A stretch of 64,000 nt of DNA from Pseudogemmobacter lacusdianii (GCF_030848395.1 NZ_JAVDBT010000010.1:62001-126000), one strand, 5' to 3'; positions 1 to 9,086 are shown, numbered from the stretch's first letter. Translations and numbers: made by a program. The notes: generated by a model not told the origin, from the sequence alone.

Positions 1-453
1 GCCATTGGGCGGCATCCGGTGGTTCATCCGCCCCGGCAGCTCGCGGATCTCGGGGTGCAATGAGCCCCCCATCGCCACGTTGACCTCTTGAAAGCCACGG
101 CAGATGCCAAGGAAAGGCTGGCCACGCTCGACACAAGCGCGGATCAACGGCAACACCACCGCATCGCGGCCCTGATCGAAGGCACCATGCGCGGGCGTCG
201 GCTCCACGCCATATTCCGAAGGGTGCACATTCGGCCGCCCACCGGTCAGCAAGAACCCATCGCAGAGGTCCAAAAGATCCTCGACCGAGACAAAGCGCGG
301 GTCGGTCGGGATGATGAGCGGCAAACAGCCCGCGACCCCGGCGACCGCTTCGGTGTTGATCACGCCCACGGCATGCACCTCATAGCGCTCATCCAGCGCA
401 TGGCTGTTTCCGATGATGCCCACGACGGGGCGGCGGCTGGTCAAGCTCGACAT
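1..453 (-). CDS. Gamma-glutamyl-GABA hydrolase-type amidotransferase (partial, C-terminus off window)
   Basis: Class I glutamine-amidotransferase-fold hydrolase of the PuuD/peptidase C26 type, which cleaves gamma-glutamyl bonds in polyamine or gamma-glutamyl amide breakdown. The first 151 residues are present. They show the N-terminal strand RRPVVGIIGN, an LLTGGRPNVHP segment (about residues 69-78) and the nucleophile elbow GICRG with Cys118, followed by FQEVNVAMGGSL, all typical of the family. The catalytic His and Glu would lie beyond the left edge. The ATG at 451-453 is the first Met that gives a complete N-terminus. Without the remainder, the substrate (gamma-glutamyl-GABA or another amide) cannot be decided. 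Confidence 0.8.
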   Translation of the reverse strand, partial: MSSLTSRRPVVGIIGNSHALDERYEVHAVGVINTEAVAGVAGCLPLIIPTDPRFVSVEDLLDLCDGFLLTGGRPNVHPSEYGVEPTPAHGAFDQGRDAVVLPLIRACVERGQPFLGICRGFQEVNVAMGGSLHPEIRELPGRMNHRMPPNG

Positions 454-747
454 GTCCGGGGTCCGGGAGTTGGAATAGGGGAGTATGGGCGTTCTTGCGG
501 TTAAGATAGCGATGCTATGCCAAAGGGTGAAGGCCCAGATGCAGGCGCAGACGCACAGCAGCCATGCAGTCCTGCAGGGTTGAGGTCGTGCAGAACGATG
601 CCACCGCTCCCTGAGATTAACCCAACCCTGTGCCAAAGCCTTTCAGATAAACCGCTTTTTCGTCTAAACGAGCCCCGAGCATGAAATGCGCCACATTCGT
701 GGTTTTGGGTCGCTTTCAGAATGGCCCCGTGCTGCACTTGGGCCTAG

Positions 748-1668
748 ATGGCGCGTATGAGTTCCTCTGCCGCCTCCTCGCTTGTCACCCCTACCTTGAA
801 ACCGCTTTTGGGCATTGGCCTGATGACGGCGGCGATGATGGTCCTGCCGGGGATTGATGTGCTGGCCAAATTCCTTGGCGCGGCGGGGCTGCCGATCTTG
901 GTCGTGGTCTGGGCGCGCGCGCTTTTCGGCACGATCTTGGTGGTGCCGCTGGTCGTCCGCTCGGCGGGTCTGGCTGGCCTGCGCCCGCAAAACTTACGCT
1001 ACCACATCGCCCGGGCGTTCTTGCTCTACAGCTCCACCTGGCTTTTCTTTAGCGCGTTGAAATACCTACCGATTGCCGATGCAATGGCGATCTTCTTCAT
1101 CAACCCCCTGATTGTGACCCTGCTGGCAGCACTGGTCTTACGAGAGCGGGTCGGCCCGAAACGCTGGGCTGCGGTGGCGGTGGGTTTTATCGGCACGCTG
1201 ATCATCATCCGCCCCGGTATGGTCGAGATGAACCAAGGCACGCTTCTGGCGCTGGCGGCGGGCGTCTCGGTCGGCAGCTACTTTGTGATGACCCATGCCC
1301 GCGCCGGGCGTGACGATGCCAATGTGCTGACCTTCCACACCAGTCTGATTGGGACTTTGGCAATGACGGCAATGCTGCCAATGGCTTGGCAGATGCCCGA
1401 TGCCACGCAATGGCTGATGCTGATTGCCCTTGGCCTGATCGCCACCACCGGGCATTTGCTGATCACCTTCGCCTATAAGCAGGCCGAGGCCTCATTGCTG
1501 GCACCCCTCGCCTTTGTCGAGATCATCATGGCGGTGTTTTTCGGCTGGTGGTTCTTTGCCGAACTGCCGGATCGCTGGACGATCCTTGGCGTGGCCATCC
1601 TGATCAGCTCGGCGATCTATATCTCGCTGCGCACCCGCAAGGTGGCGAAGGCGCAAGCCCAAGGTTAA
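748..1668 (+). CDS. EamA/DMT-family transporter
   Basis: Inner-membrane permease of the drug/metabolite transporter superfamily, 306 aa. This is the usual size for a ten-helix protein made of two EamA repeats. Repeat one runs from about residue 20 to 155 (LLGIGLMTAAMMVLPGIDVL, then the conserved LRERVGPKRWAAVAVGFIG before helix 5). Repeat two runs from about 165 to 295 and ends in RTRKVAKAQ, a basic cytoplasmic tail. The substrate cannot be read from sequence. The ATG at 748 has no clear Shine-Dalgarno, and the in-frame ATG at 757 is an alternative. The stop overlaps the convergent aminotransferase stop by four bases. Confidence 0.85.
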   Translation: MARMSSSAASSLVTPTLKPLLGIGLMTAAMMVLPGIDVLAKFLGAAGLPILVVVWARALFGTILVVPLVVRSAGLAGLRPQNLRYHIARAFLLYSSTWLFFSALKYLPIADAMAIFFINPLIVTLLAALVLRERVGPKRWAAVAVGFIGTLIIIRPGMVEMNQGTLLALAAGVSVGSYFVMTHARAGRDDANVLTFHTSLIGTLAMTAMLPMAWQMPDATQWLMLIALGLIATTGHLLITFAYKQAEASLLAPLAFVEIIMAVFFGWWFFAELPDRWTILGVAILISSAIYISLRTRKVAKAQAQG

Positions 1669-2870
1669 GCGCCTTTGGCAATGACCATTGCCGCCGCCTC
1701 AAGCGCGCCAGCGCCATGCGGGATTGCCAAGGCTTTCAACCCCGCATCCATCACCGCCAAAGCGCCGAGCGTCATATGGGCGCTGACATGGCCCATATGC
1801 GCGACCCGCAAATAGCCGTGATAGGCCGGATCATCCGGGGCGGCCATGCCAAGGCCAATGCCCAAAGTCACCCCGGCCTTATGCTCGCACCATTCCCGCA
1901 GCCTTGTGGCATGCGGCGCGCCAAACCGCGCGGCGGTGACCGAGCGGCCCCGCCATTCGGGACGGCTGACGTTCAGCCCGATCTGATCGTTCCCCCGGCC
2001 CCAAGCCTCAAACGCCGCCCAGACCGTGCGCGCCAGCACCTCATGCCGGTGCCAAGCCGCCGCGATCCCCTCTTCCTGCACCAACATCGTCAGCGCCTCA
2101 CGCAAGGCATAAAGATGCGCCGTGGGGGCGGTGCCGTCCCAATGCTGATAGAACTCGGTCGCTTGCGCGCGAGGCTGCCAGTTCCAATACGGGCTGGCGA
2201 GGTCCGATCCCTGACAGCGCAGCCGCGCCTTCTCATTAAACCAAACGAAGGCCAGCCCCGGAGGCGTCATCAACCCCTTCTGGCTGGCCGCCACCGTGAC
2301 ATCGACGCCCCAGTCATCCATTCGATATTCATCGCAGCCCATCGAAGCGATACAATCCACCGCCAAAAGCGCCGGATGCCCTGCCGCATCAATTGCACGG
2401 CGCAAAGCCGGAATGTCATTGCGCACCGTGGTTGCTGTATCGACATGCGTGACCAAGACCGCCTTGATCTGGTGCTTCAGATCTTTGCGCAGTACGGCCT
2501 CAAACCTTTCGGGATCGACGGGTGTTTCCTTACCGAAATCAATCAGTTCAACCTCAATCCCCATAGCACGGGCATGGTTGGCCCATGAAAGGCCGAAGGT
2601 ACCAGTCGCCAGAACCAGCGCCTTCTCCCCGCGCGAAAAGAGGTTCGCCGTCGCCGCCTCCCAGCCGCCATGCCCATTGCTGATATAGGCCGCGACATGG
2701 TGCTTCGTGCCCGCCACCGCGCGCAGATCGGGCCAAAGGCTCTCAACCAGATCCAAAAGCCCGCCCTCATAGATATTGGGGCTGCCGCGATGCATGGCGC
2801 GCTGCACCCGATCAGGCATGACCGAGGGGCCGGGAATGGCAAGGTAGGGATGGCCAAAGGCAAGTGTCAT
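1665..2870 (-). CDS. Class V PLP-dependent aminotransferase (alanine/serine-glyoxylate type)
   Basis: Cytosolic PLP enzyme of the alanine-glyoxylate / serine-glyoxylate aminotransferase group, 401 aa, which transfers an amino group to glyoxylate. Family features visible are the N-terminal IPGPSVMPDRV, the substrate-binding SNGHGGWEAA, the PLP-binding Asp in LLAVDCIASMG and the Schiff-base lysine in ASQKGLMTPPG. The C-terminal domain ends with GYLRVAHMGH, typical of these enzymes. The start ATG (2868-2870) faces the ABC exporter gene across about 140 bases. Donor preference (serine, alanine or aspartate) is not determined by what is seen. The gene may be a free-standing unit in glycine/serine or photorespiration-like metabolism. 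Confidence 0.82.
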   Translation of the reverse strand: MTLAFGHPYLAIPGPSVMPDRVQRAMHRGSPNIYEGGLLDLVESLWPDLRAVAGTKHHVAAYISNGHGGWEAATANLFSRGEKALVLATGTFGLSWANHARAMGIEVELIDFGKETPVDPERFEAVLRKDLKHQIKAVLVTHVDTATTVRNDIPALRRAIDAAGHPALLAVDCIASMGCDEYRMDDWGVDVTVAASQKGLMTPPGLAFVWFNEKARLRCQGSDLASPYWNWQPRAQATEFYQHWDGTAPTAHLYALREALTMLVQEEGIAAAWHRHEVLARTVWAAFEAWGRGNDQIGLNVSRPEWRGRSVTAARFGAPHATRLREWCEHKAGVTLGIGLGMAAPDDPAYHGYLRVAHMGHVSAHMTLGALAVMDAGLKALAIPHGAGALEAAAMVIAKGA

Positions 2871-3011
2871 CGCAGGCTCCTAATGTCCGCTGATATGGCT
2901 AGAGCCGAATGCAGGCCGCCGCAACGGCGCTCTGCGCGGGCGCAGGTCCGTCCAGCGCTTGAGGCGCGCTGCTTGATCCGCTACACCAAAGTCTTCCCAC
3001 GGAGGCGCACC

Positions 3012-4790
3012 TTGGCCGCGACAGCAACTGCCCCGACCCTTAGCCCGAAATCCAGCCAATCGCAGGGGCCGTTCCGCCGCTACTGGCTCGACTTTCTCAG
3101 CCGGCGTTGGAAGATGCTGGTTTTGGCGATGGCGGTGTCCGTTGCCGAAGGCGCAACATTAGGCGCGCTCTCTTGGCTTTTGGAGCCGCTTTTCGACCGG
3201 GTTTTCGCCAGCAAATCGACCGAGGCTTTGATCTGGGTCGGCGGCGGCATTCTGGGCCTCTTTCTCTTCCGGGGTCTGACTTCGATCATCGGGCGGCACC
3301 TGCTGGCGCGGCTGAACCAAGAGACCGCGGCCGATATGCAGGCAGCGCTTTTGGGCCATCTTCTGACGCTGGACGGCGGGTTCTTCCAAACCCACCCACC
3401 GGGCAGCCTGATTGACCGGGTGCAAGGCGATACCGTTGCCGCGCAATCGGGCATGCAGTTGGTGGTCGTTGGGCTTGCCCGCGATCTGGTCTCGCTGATC
3501 GGGCTTTTCGTGGTGGCGATCAGCATCGATCCCATGTGGACCCTTGCCGCATTGGTTGGCGCGCCGCTTTTGTTGCTCCCAGCCTTGGGTTTGCAACGCT
3601 ACATCCGCCGCAAAACCTTGCAAATGCGGGCGGAATCCGGCCTGCGCGCCACTCGACTGGATGAGATTTTTCACGGCATCGCGCAGGTGAAGCTGAACCG
3701 GATGGAGAGCTACCAGGCCTCGCGCTTCCGCCAAATCCTAAACCGGATCATCCGTGCCGAGGTGAAATCAGCCACCGGTCGCGCCGCGATGCCCGCACTT
3801 GTTGATGTGGTGACCGGCGCAGGCTTCTTTGCCGTCCTTATGCTTGGCGGCGCGCAAGTGGTTGCCGGCAGCCGCACCACCGGCGAGTTTATGGCGTTTT
3901 TCACCGCAATGGCGTTGACTTTCCAGCCGATCCGGCGGCTCTCGGATCTGGCCGGCCAATGGCAAATCTCGCGCGCTTCCCTTGAGCGGATCTACGGGTT
4001 CTTTGACCAGCACGCCGCCGCGCTCCGCCCCGCGCAAAGCCGCGCTTTGCCGAGCGCCGTGCCGCCTGCAATTTCGTTCCAAGACGTGAGCTTTGGCTAT
4101 GATGACGCCACACCGGTGCTGCGGGGGCTGAATTTCACCGCAGAAGCCGGTCAGGTTACGGCTCTTGTGGGCGCATCGGGGGCGGGGAAATCCACCGTTT
4201 TCCACCTCCTCACCGGCCTTGCCGAACCGCAATCGGGCCAGATCCTCATCGGCGGGGCCGCGACCGAAGCTATGACTTTGGCCGATCAGCGCCGCTCCTT
4301 TGCCGCCGTCTCGCAAGAGGCCGCGCTTTTTGATGAGACCTTGCGCGAAAACCTGATCCTTGGCCGCGATGGTATCCCGCAGGAACGTCTTGAGGCAGCG
4401 CTTGCAGACGCGCGGGTCGATGAGTTCTTGGCCCGCCTGCCACTTGGCCTCGACACCCCTGCCGGACCGCGCGGCTCGGCCCTCTCGGGCGGTCAGCGCC
4501 AAAGGGTGGCGATTGCCCGGGCCTTGCTGGCTGATGCCCCTGTGCTTTTGCTGGACGAGGCAACCAGCGCGCTGGATGCGGCGTCAGAAAGTGCCGTTAC
4601 CGAGGCTTTGGCCCGCGCCCAAGAGGGCCGCACCACCTTGGTTATTGCGCATCGCTTGGCCACCGTGCGCGATGCGCATCGGATTGTGGTGATGGATCAA
4701 GGCCAAGCGGTCGAAATCGGCACCCATGATGAGCTTATGGAAAAAGACGGCCTTTACGCCAAGCTACATGCTTTGCAATTTCGGAACTAA
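3012..4790 (+). CDS. MsbA-like ABC exporter (TTG start)
   Basis: Half-size ABC exporter of about 592 aa with a fused membrane domain and ATPase, so it works as a homodimer in the inner membrane, probably as a lipid or drug flippase. The six-helix membrane domain spans about residues 30-330 (motifs LLEPLFDRVF and GRHLLARLNQETAADMQ). The nucleotide-binding domain has Walker A GASGAGKST, signature LSGGQRQRVAIARAL, Walker B LLLDEATSALD and H-loop VIAHRL. The open frame extends upstream to 2670 through non-homologous sequence inside the aminotransferase gene. I chose the TTG at 3012 because a GGAGG (3001-3005) lies seven bases upstream and the family-like N-terminus begins soon after. The MsbA assignment is by resemblance only. 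Confidence 0.82.
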   Translation: MAATATAPTLSPKSSQSQGPFRRYWLDFLSRRWKMLVLAMAVSVAEGATLGALSWLLEPLFDRVFASKSTEALIWVGGGILGLFLFRGLTSIIGRHLLARLNQETAADMQAALLGHLLTLDGGFFQTHPPGSLIDRVQGDTVAAQSGMQLVVVGLARDLVSLIGLFVVAISIDPMWTLAALVGAPLLLLPALGLQRYIRRKTLQMRAESGLRATRLDEIFHGIAQVKLNRMESYQASRFRQILNRIIRAEVKSATGRAAMPALVDVVTGAGFFAVLMLGGAQVVAGSRTTGEFMAFFTAMALTFQPIRRLSDLAGQWQISRASLERIYGFFDQHAAALRPAQSRALPSAVPPAISFQDVSFGYDDATPVLRGLNFTAEAGQVTALVGASGAGKSTVFHLLTGLAEPQSGQILIGGAATEAMTLADQRRSFAAVSQEAALFDETLRENLILGRDGIPQERLEAALADARVDEFLARLPLGLDTPAGPRGSALSGGQRQRVAIARALLADAPVLLLDEATSALDAASESAVTEALARAQEGRTTLVIAHRLATVRDAHRIVVMDQGQAVEIGTHDELMEKDGLYAKLHALQFRN

Positions 4791-4842
4791 AGCCTTTGCC
4801 CAAACCGACACCCGGCCTATATCAGCGGCAAAGGAGTGCGTT

Positions 4843-5625
4843 ATGGGCGAAGCGGTTTTGGGACGGTCGATCTGGCAATTGACCGGCAAGGATGTGCTGG
4901 CTTTCCTGCAAGGTCTTGTCAGCAATGACGTTTTGCCCTTGGCTCAGTCTCCGGGGATCGTTTGGGCGGCCCTGCTCACCCCCCAGGGTAAGTATCTGGC
5001 TGACTTCTTTGTCATCCGTCGGCCCGATGCGCCCGAAGGCGAGATCCTGCTTGATCTGCCCGAAGCATTATCGGCGAATGTGATCAAGCGATTGCAGATG
5101 TATAAACTGCGCGCCGATGTTCAGATCGCGCCAAGCAGCTTGCAGGTGCAGCGCGGTTTGGACCCCGCTCCCGCAACCGCCCTGCCCGATCCCCGCCACC
5201 AAGATCTTGGCTGGCGTCTATATAGCGACAGCACCGGCGCGCCGCCTGCCATTGATTGGGACGCGCTTCGGGTCGAATTGATGGTTCCCGAATACCCGGC
5301 TGACTTGGTCCCCGACGAAAGCTACATCCTTGAGATGGGGTTTGAGCGTCTGAACGGGGTCAGCTTCCGCAAGGGCTGCTATGTCGGCCAAGAAGTGACC
5401 GCCCGCATGAAGCATAAAACCGAGCTGAAAAAGGGTCTGGTTCGCCTGTCGATCACCGGCACCGCAGCCGCAGGCACCCCCATCACGATCGCAGATGGGC
5501 GCGAGGCTGGAAGGTTGGGAACCGTTTCCGGTGGACAGGCGTTAGCGCATGCTCGGTTTGATCGACTGAGCGACACCCTCCTTGCGGACATGGCCAAGCT
5601 GGCGGCGGATAAGCTGGCAAAGTGA
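4843..5625 (+). CDS. ygfZ: YgfZ/GcvT-family folate-binding protein
   Basis: Tetrahydrofolate-binding protein of the YgfZ (COG0354) family, 260 aa, needed in other bacteria for assembly or repair of some iron-sulfur enzymes. The diagnostic motif KGCYVGQE with its conserved Cys is present in FRKGCYVGQEVTARMKHK (about residues 175-192). The N-terminal half shows the aminomethyltransferase-like fold (LTGKDVLAFLQGLVSNDV). The ATG at 4843 follows an AAGGAG at 4831-4836 and lies 52 bases after the ABC exporter stop, so the two may be co-transcribed. The longer open frame starting at 4726 lies within the exporter gene and is not used. Confidence 0.88.
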   Translation: MGEAVLGRSIWQLTGKDVLAFLQGLVSNDVLPLAQSPGIVWAALLTPQGKYLADFFVIRRPDAPEGEILLDLPEALSANVIKRLQMYKLRADVQIAPSSLQVQRGLDPAPATALPDPRHQDLGWRLYSDSTGAPPAIDWDALRVELMVPEYPADLVPDESYILEMGFERLNGVSFRKGCYVGQEVTARMKHKTELKKGLVRLSITGTAAAGTPITIADGREAGRLGTVSGGQALAHARFDRLSDTLLADMAKLAADKLAK

Positions 5626-5852
5626 CGAAGCGAAACTTGCGTGGCGCACATGACTAATCATTGAAACGCAGGCAAATAACGCTATATCTCGCTGATTGCT
5701 GCGGCAGAACTCGCAAAACTGAGCCGCAGAAGGGCGACTGCTATGCACCCAGCGCATTGCAGTCATTCCAAACCGTAAACGCCGAATCATGTCATTATTG
5801 CTAAAAGCCCTGAGCGAACAGCAAAGACAAGAAAAGACTAAGGATTTCGCCG

Positions 5853-6179
5853 ATGCTCGACTCCATCGACAGCACTGCCTTTAACTTCGAGCAAGGTCAA
5901 CGGGCACGCAAACTCTTTGCGGCCGTGGTTCTGGCCGCGCTGGATGATGCCATCGCCGACGATAAAAAATACGGCAATGGTCCGGATCAAATCGCACGTT
6001 GGGCGCGCTCGCGCGACGGGCGTGAAGTTCTCTCCTGTTCGGGCATCGACCCGAATGAACGCGTTGTCAAAGGCCTTATGGAATTCGTCGCCAAAGGTGT
6101 CCGCACCTCGGTTGCTCTCAGCCGCGAAGAATCCGAACGCCGCCATGCTTTGGAAGCGGATCAGGCAGAAGCTGCCTAA
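5853..6179 (+). CDS. Small conserved alphaproteobacterial protein (DUF6280-like)
   Basis: A 108 aa soluble protein of unknown function. From memory it resembles a highly conserved Rhodobacterales family (DUF6280). It has a hydrophobic helical core (ARKLFAAVVLAALDDAIADD), a middle rich in charged residues (QIARWARSRDGREVLSCSG) and a C-terminal helix rich in Glu and Arg. There are no membrane segments, no signal peptide and a single Cys. Such strict conservation of a short protein would suit a regulator or structural partner, but nothing in the sequence shows which. It stands alone, preceded by about 230 bases without a gene and followed by two strong terminators. Confidence 0.75.
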   Translation: MLDSIDSTAFNFEQGQRARKLFAAVVLAALDDAIADDKKYGNGPDQIARWARSRDGREVLSCSGIDPNERVVKGLMEFVAKGVRTSVALSREESERRHALEADQAEAA

Positions 6180-6225
6180 GCCGATTTGGCTGATCTGGGA
6201 TAGGCCCAAGATCAGTGCCACACTG

Positions 6226-6256
6226 AAAAAGGCGCGCCTTCATGGCGCGCTTTTTC
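6226..6256 (+). terminator. Rho-independent terminator downstream of the DUF6280-like gene
   Basis: A seven-base-pair GC stem, GCGCGCC (6232-6238) against GGCGCGC (6244-6250), with a five-base loop TTCAT. It is flanked by an A-run on the left and a T-run on the right, so it could act in both directions. It lies 47 bases after the stop at 6179. Confidence 0.85.
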
Positions 6257-6302
6257 AATTTTTTGCACTGGGCTCTGCGCGCGCATTGCGCCGAATAGGT
6301 GC

Positions 6303-6335
6303 AAAAAAGCGGCCCTGAAGTGGGGCCGCTTTTTT
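6303..6335. terminator. Second, bidirectional terminator between convergent genes
   Basis: Perfect 13-base-pair stem: AAAAAAGCGGCCC (6303-6315) pairs with GGGCCGCTTTTTT (6323-6335) around a seven-base loop. With A and T runs on opposite sides it can terminate both the plus-strand gene before it and the minus-strand PopZ-like gene that ends at 6379. Confidence 0.85.
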
Positions 6336-6378
6336 ATTGCCTTTGGCGTTTCATGCCAGTCGTGATTATTCGTCGTGA

Positions 6379-7503
6379 TTATTCCAAGTCGCGCGCGGTG
6401 AGTGCCCGGTTCACCTCGACCCGTACCAGTTTGCGCACATTGCGGGTAATCCGCTCGCCCAAAGTGCCGCTCAGCTCTTCGCGAATGATCTCGCGCACGA
6501 TCTGGCGCAGCGTCTCTTCGTCGATGCTGAAGCCGGTGTCATCCGCAAGCTCAACCCCGTCCGCGGCTGGGTTTATCGCGGCAACACCGTCGGGAACTGC
6601 GTTGTGCGCCTCTTCGGGCGTGATGTCCGCCTCGGCGCCCGCATCGACTGCGGTTTGCGCCATCAGACGACCAGCATCTAGATCCGCGCGCAGATCCGCC
6701 TCGGCCCAAGCTTGAGCAAGCGGCTCAGTGATCGGATCGTGAAGCCGATCACCGCGTCGCGGATGCGCAACGAAGGACAAGGGCTCAGAAGCATGAAGCT
6801 CTTCTATCTCAACGTCGCTGGCCAAGGCAGAATCCTCAGGCCATGCGGCCTCTGCCTCTGGGACCGCCTCCGCCACGACAGGCTCTGGCATGTCCATAGG
6901 CAAAGCCAAGCCTTCGGATAAGAGCGTCGCGGGCAAAAGAGCCCCCTCTTCCGCTTCAACGGCGGCGACGATGGCGGGCTCTTGCCAAAAGCTGCTCAGC
7001 TCTGGCCCAGCCACGCGCTCGGCTTCATCGGCATCAACGGGCGCGCCCGGAGCCGCCCAGAGGATGTCTGCATTCTGCGCCAAAAGCTCGGCTGCAAGCT
7101 TTGACGGCCCTTCCATCCCGGCGTCATCATAAATCTCTGCAGTGGCAGTGGCACCAAAGCTGGTTTCGGAGCCTTCTGCCTCGGCCTCATCGACCGACGG
7201 TGCGATAGCTTCATCTGCATATGCAGCTGCCGCCGTCTCTTCCCAAAGCGACTCTTGCGATACGGATGCTGCCTCTGCGGCCTCGATCTGCCAGTCATCC
7301 GCGACAGCCGTCACCTCAGCTACATCCGCGTCGGCCCGCGGCACCACCCGCAAGGCAGGCGTCAGCATCAGCTTGTCGCCCGCCGGATCCTGCGCGCGGG
7401 CTTCCGCCATAGCGGTCCGTGCCGGTCTAAGGTCTTCGGAGACCAGTCGGCGGATAGAGGAGAGGACATCCTCAATCTCAGGCGAAGTCAGAGGTTCGGA
7501 CAT
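6379..7503 (-). CDS. PopZ-like polar organising protein (DUF2497-type architecture)
   Basis: A 374 aa acidic protein with the three-part layout of PopZ, the Caulobacter cell-pole scaffold. The N-terminal helix EIEDVLSSIRRLVSEDL (residues 9-25) resembles the PopZ partner-binding helix. Next comes a long, low-complexity region very rich in Ala, Glu, Asp and Val (about 30-310). The C-terminal pair of amphipathic helices, ETLRQIVREIIREEL and ITRNVRKLVRVEVNRAL, resembles the PopZ oligomerisation domain. The low-complexity part has diverged, is longer than in Caulobacter PopZ (177 aa) and has less proline. The neighbours tolC and pcm fit the order I recall around popZ/valS in other alphaproteobacteria. 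The assignment rests on architecture, not alignment; an unrelated coiled-coil protein is possible. Confidence 0.55.
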   Translation of the reverse strand: MSEPLTSPEIEDVLSSIRRLVSEDLRPARTAMAEARAQDPAGDKLMLTPALRVVPRADADVAEVTAVADDWQIEAAEAASVSQESLWEETAAAAYADEAIAPSVDEAEAEGSETSFGATATAEIYDDAGMEGPSKLAAELLAQNADILWAAPGAPVDADEAERVAGPELSSFWQEPAIVAAVEAEEGALLPATLLSEGLALPMDMPEPVVAEAVPEAEAAWPEDSALASDVEIEELHASEPLSFVAHPRRGDRLHDPITEPLAQAWAEADLRADLDAGRLMAQTAVDAGAEADITPEEAHNAVPDGVAAINPAADGVELADDTGFSIDEETLRQIVREIIREELSGTLGERITRNVRKLVRVEVNRALTARDLE

Positions 7504-7636
7504 GAAATTTTGCCTGCGCGATTATCGATTTTGTTGGCCACCTTAGCCAGAACCGCCGCGCCTGACAAGAAATTGGCAGAAGGCGCGTTAACGTCCGGTA
7601 AAAGAGTTCACGAAATTTTGCCGCAAACACAGCGCG

Positions 7637-7670
7637 AAAAAGAAACAGGGGGCGGAAACCCCACCCCCTG
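7637..7670 (-). terminator. Terminator after tolC
   Basis: On the minus strand CAGGGGG (7670-7664) pairs with CCCCCTG (7652-7646). It is followed by TTTCTTTTT (7645-7637) and lies 25 bases past the tolC stop. The loop is rich in G and T. Confidence 0.75.
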
Positions 7671-7694
7671 CTTAACATTCGCTTAAAGATTGGC

Positions 7695-9086
7695 TCAGTT
7701 GCCGATCTTCTTCATGATCTCATCCAGCTTCTTCCCCCGGCTCGACGTGGCCGGTGCGGTTTTCACCGCGTTGTAATAGGCTTGCGGATCATAGGTCGGG
7801 ATGCCCAGTTTCAGATGCTCGACCGTCAAAAGCCCCATGCTGGCCAGCACTTGATAGACGCCGATGTAGCGCCCGGCCTCGGCTTGCAGGCGCGAGGCGC
7901 GGGCGTTCAGAAGCTCTTGCTCGGCGTTGAGCACGTCCAAAGTGGTCCGCGCGCCCAAGGTTGCCTCTTCGCGCACGCCGTCAAAGGCCGCTTGCGCCGC
8001 GCGGATCTGCTGGTTCGAAGCATCGATCGATGCGCCAAACACCGCCAGCGAGGCCCAAGCATTGCCAACGTTTTGCAAGACATCCACGACGCTTTGCCCC
8101 AAGGCCGCCCGTGCGCGGTCACCACCGGCCAAGGCCTTACGATACTGAGCAGATTTCTCACCACCCGCGTAAAGCGTTTGGTTCATGCTCAGCCCCAGAC
8201 GCTCGGTCAAATCGCCATTGTCTGTCCAGTTGATCGAAGCGCCAAGGCCCACGGTCGGCTTCATATTGGCATTGGCAAGCCCAACCTGCGCCTCGGCCAA
8301 AGTCACCAGCTCTTGCGCTTGCAGCACGATCGGATGGCTGCGACGGGCGACGGATTGCGCCTCATCCACGGTTTTACCGATCTTCGGCACCGGCGGCAGC
8401 GCCGCCAGACGGCCGGGATAGGCGCCGGTCGCAGCTTTATAGGATTCGCGTGCGATCATCAGATCACCCTGAGCCGCAGCCAGATTAGAGCGCGCTGCCG
8501 CCAACCGTGCCTCAGCGATCGAGACATCGGTGCGGGTCACCTCACCCACATCAAACCGGTCCTGTGCAGCCTGCAGCTCTTGGCTGATCAGCCGCACGTT
8601 CGACTCGCGCAAAGCGACAATCTGTTGTTGCAGTTGCACATTCACATAGGCCGAGACCGCCGCCAGCAGCACCTGCTGCTCGACATTGACCAAGGCATGG
8701 CGGGTGGCCAGAACGCTGTGCTGCGCAATCTTGATGCCGAAGTCACGCCGACCGAAGTCCAACAGCAACAGCTCTGCCGAAAGCGTGGCCGACGACGAAA
8801 GCCCTTCCGTCACCAGATGGTTCGCGGAATTGGGCACATTGGTCTTGGCATAGGCATAGCCCGCGTTGGCCGCAAAGCTGATCACCGGGCGCAGCGAGGC
8901 GACGGCAATCGCCACATCCTCATCGGCCGCGCGCAGAACCGCTTGGTTCTGGTCAAGGAGGTGCGAGTTCTTATAGGCCGCGATCAGCGCATCTGCCAGC
9001 GTCTCGGCCTGAGCTTGAACCGCCGTCAAGCCTCCGGCCAAGGCCAAGCTGGCCGTCAAGGTCATCGCCCGCATGAAGTTCCGCAT
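7695..9086 (-). CDS. tolC: TolC-family outer-membrane channel protein
   Basis: Outer-membrane efflux/type I secretion channel, 463 aa, forming the trimeric exit duct for RND pumps or ABC secretion systems. A signal peptide is clear at the N-terminus (MRNFMRAMTLTASLALAGG, with an AQA-ET cleavage region near residue 28). Two OEP repeats follow, with family features such as LLDFGRRDFGIKIA, the long helices (QAAQDRFDVGEVTRTDVSIAEA split over two segments) and TLDVLNAEQELLNARA near the end of the second repeat. The C-terminus is short and polar. It lies 95 bases downstream of pcm in the same direction and may serve the RND pair at 54.8-59.0 kb, which lacks its own channel gene. Length and domain order are typical. 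Confidence 0.9.
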   Translation of the reverse strand: MRNFMRAMTLTASLALAGGLTAVQAQAETLADALIAAYKNSHLLDQNQAVLRAADEDVAIAVASLRPVISFAANAGYAYAKTNVPNSANHLVTEGLSSSATLSAELLLLDFGRRDFGIKIAQHSVLATRHALVNVEQQVLLAAVSAYVNVQLQQQIVALRESNVRLISQELQAAQDRFDVGEVTRTDVSIAEARLAAARSNLAAAQGDLMIARESYKAATGAYPGRLAALPPVPKIGKTVDEAQSVARRSHPIVLQAQELVTLAEAQVGLANANMKPTVGLGASINWTDNGDLTERLGLSMNQTLYAGGEKSAQYRKALAGGDRARAALGQSVVDVLQNVGNAWASLAVFGASIDASNQQIRAAQAAFDGVREEATLGARTTLDVLNAEQELLNARASRLQAEAGRYIGVYQVLASMGLLTVEHLKLGIPTYDPQAYYNAVKTAPATSSRGKKLDEIMKKIGN

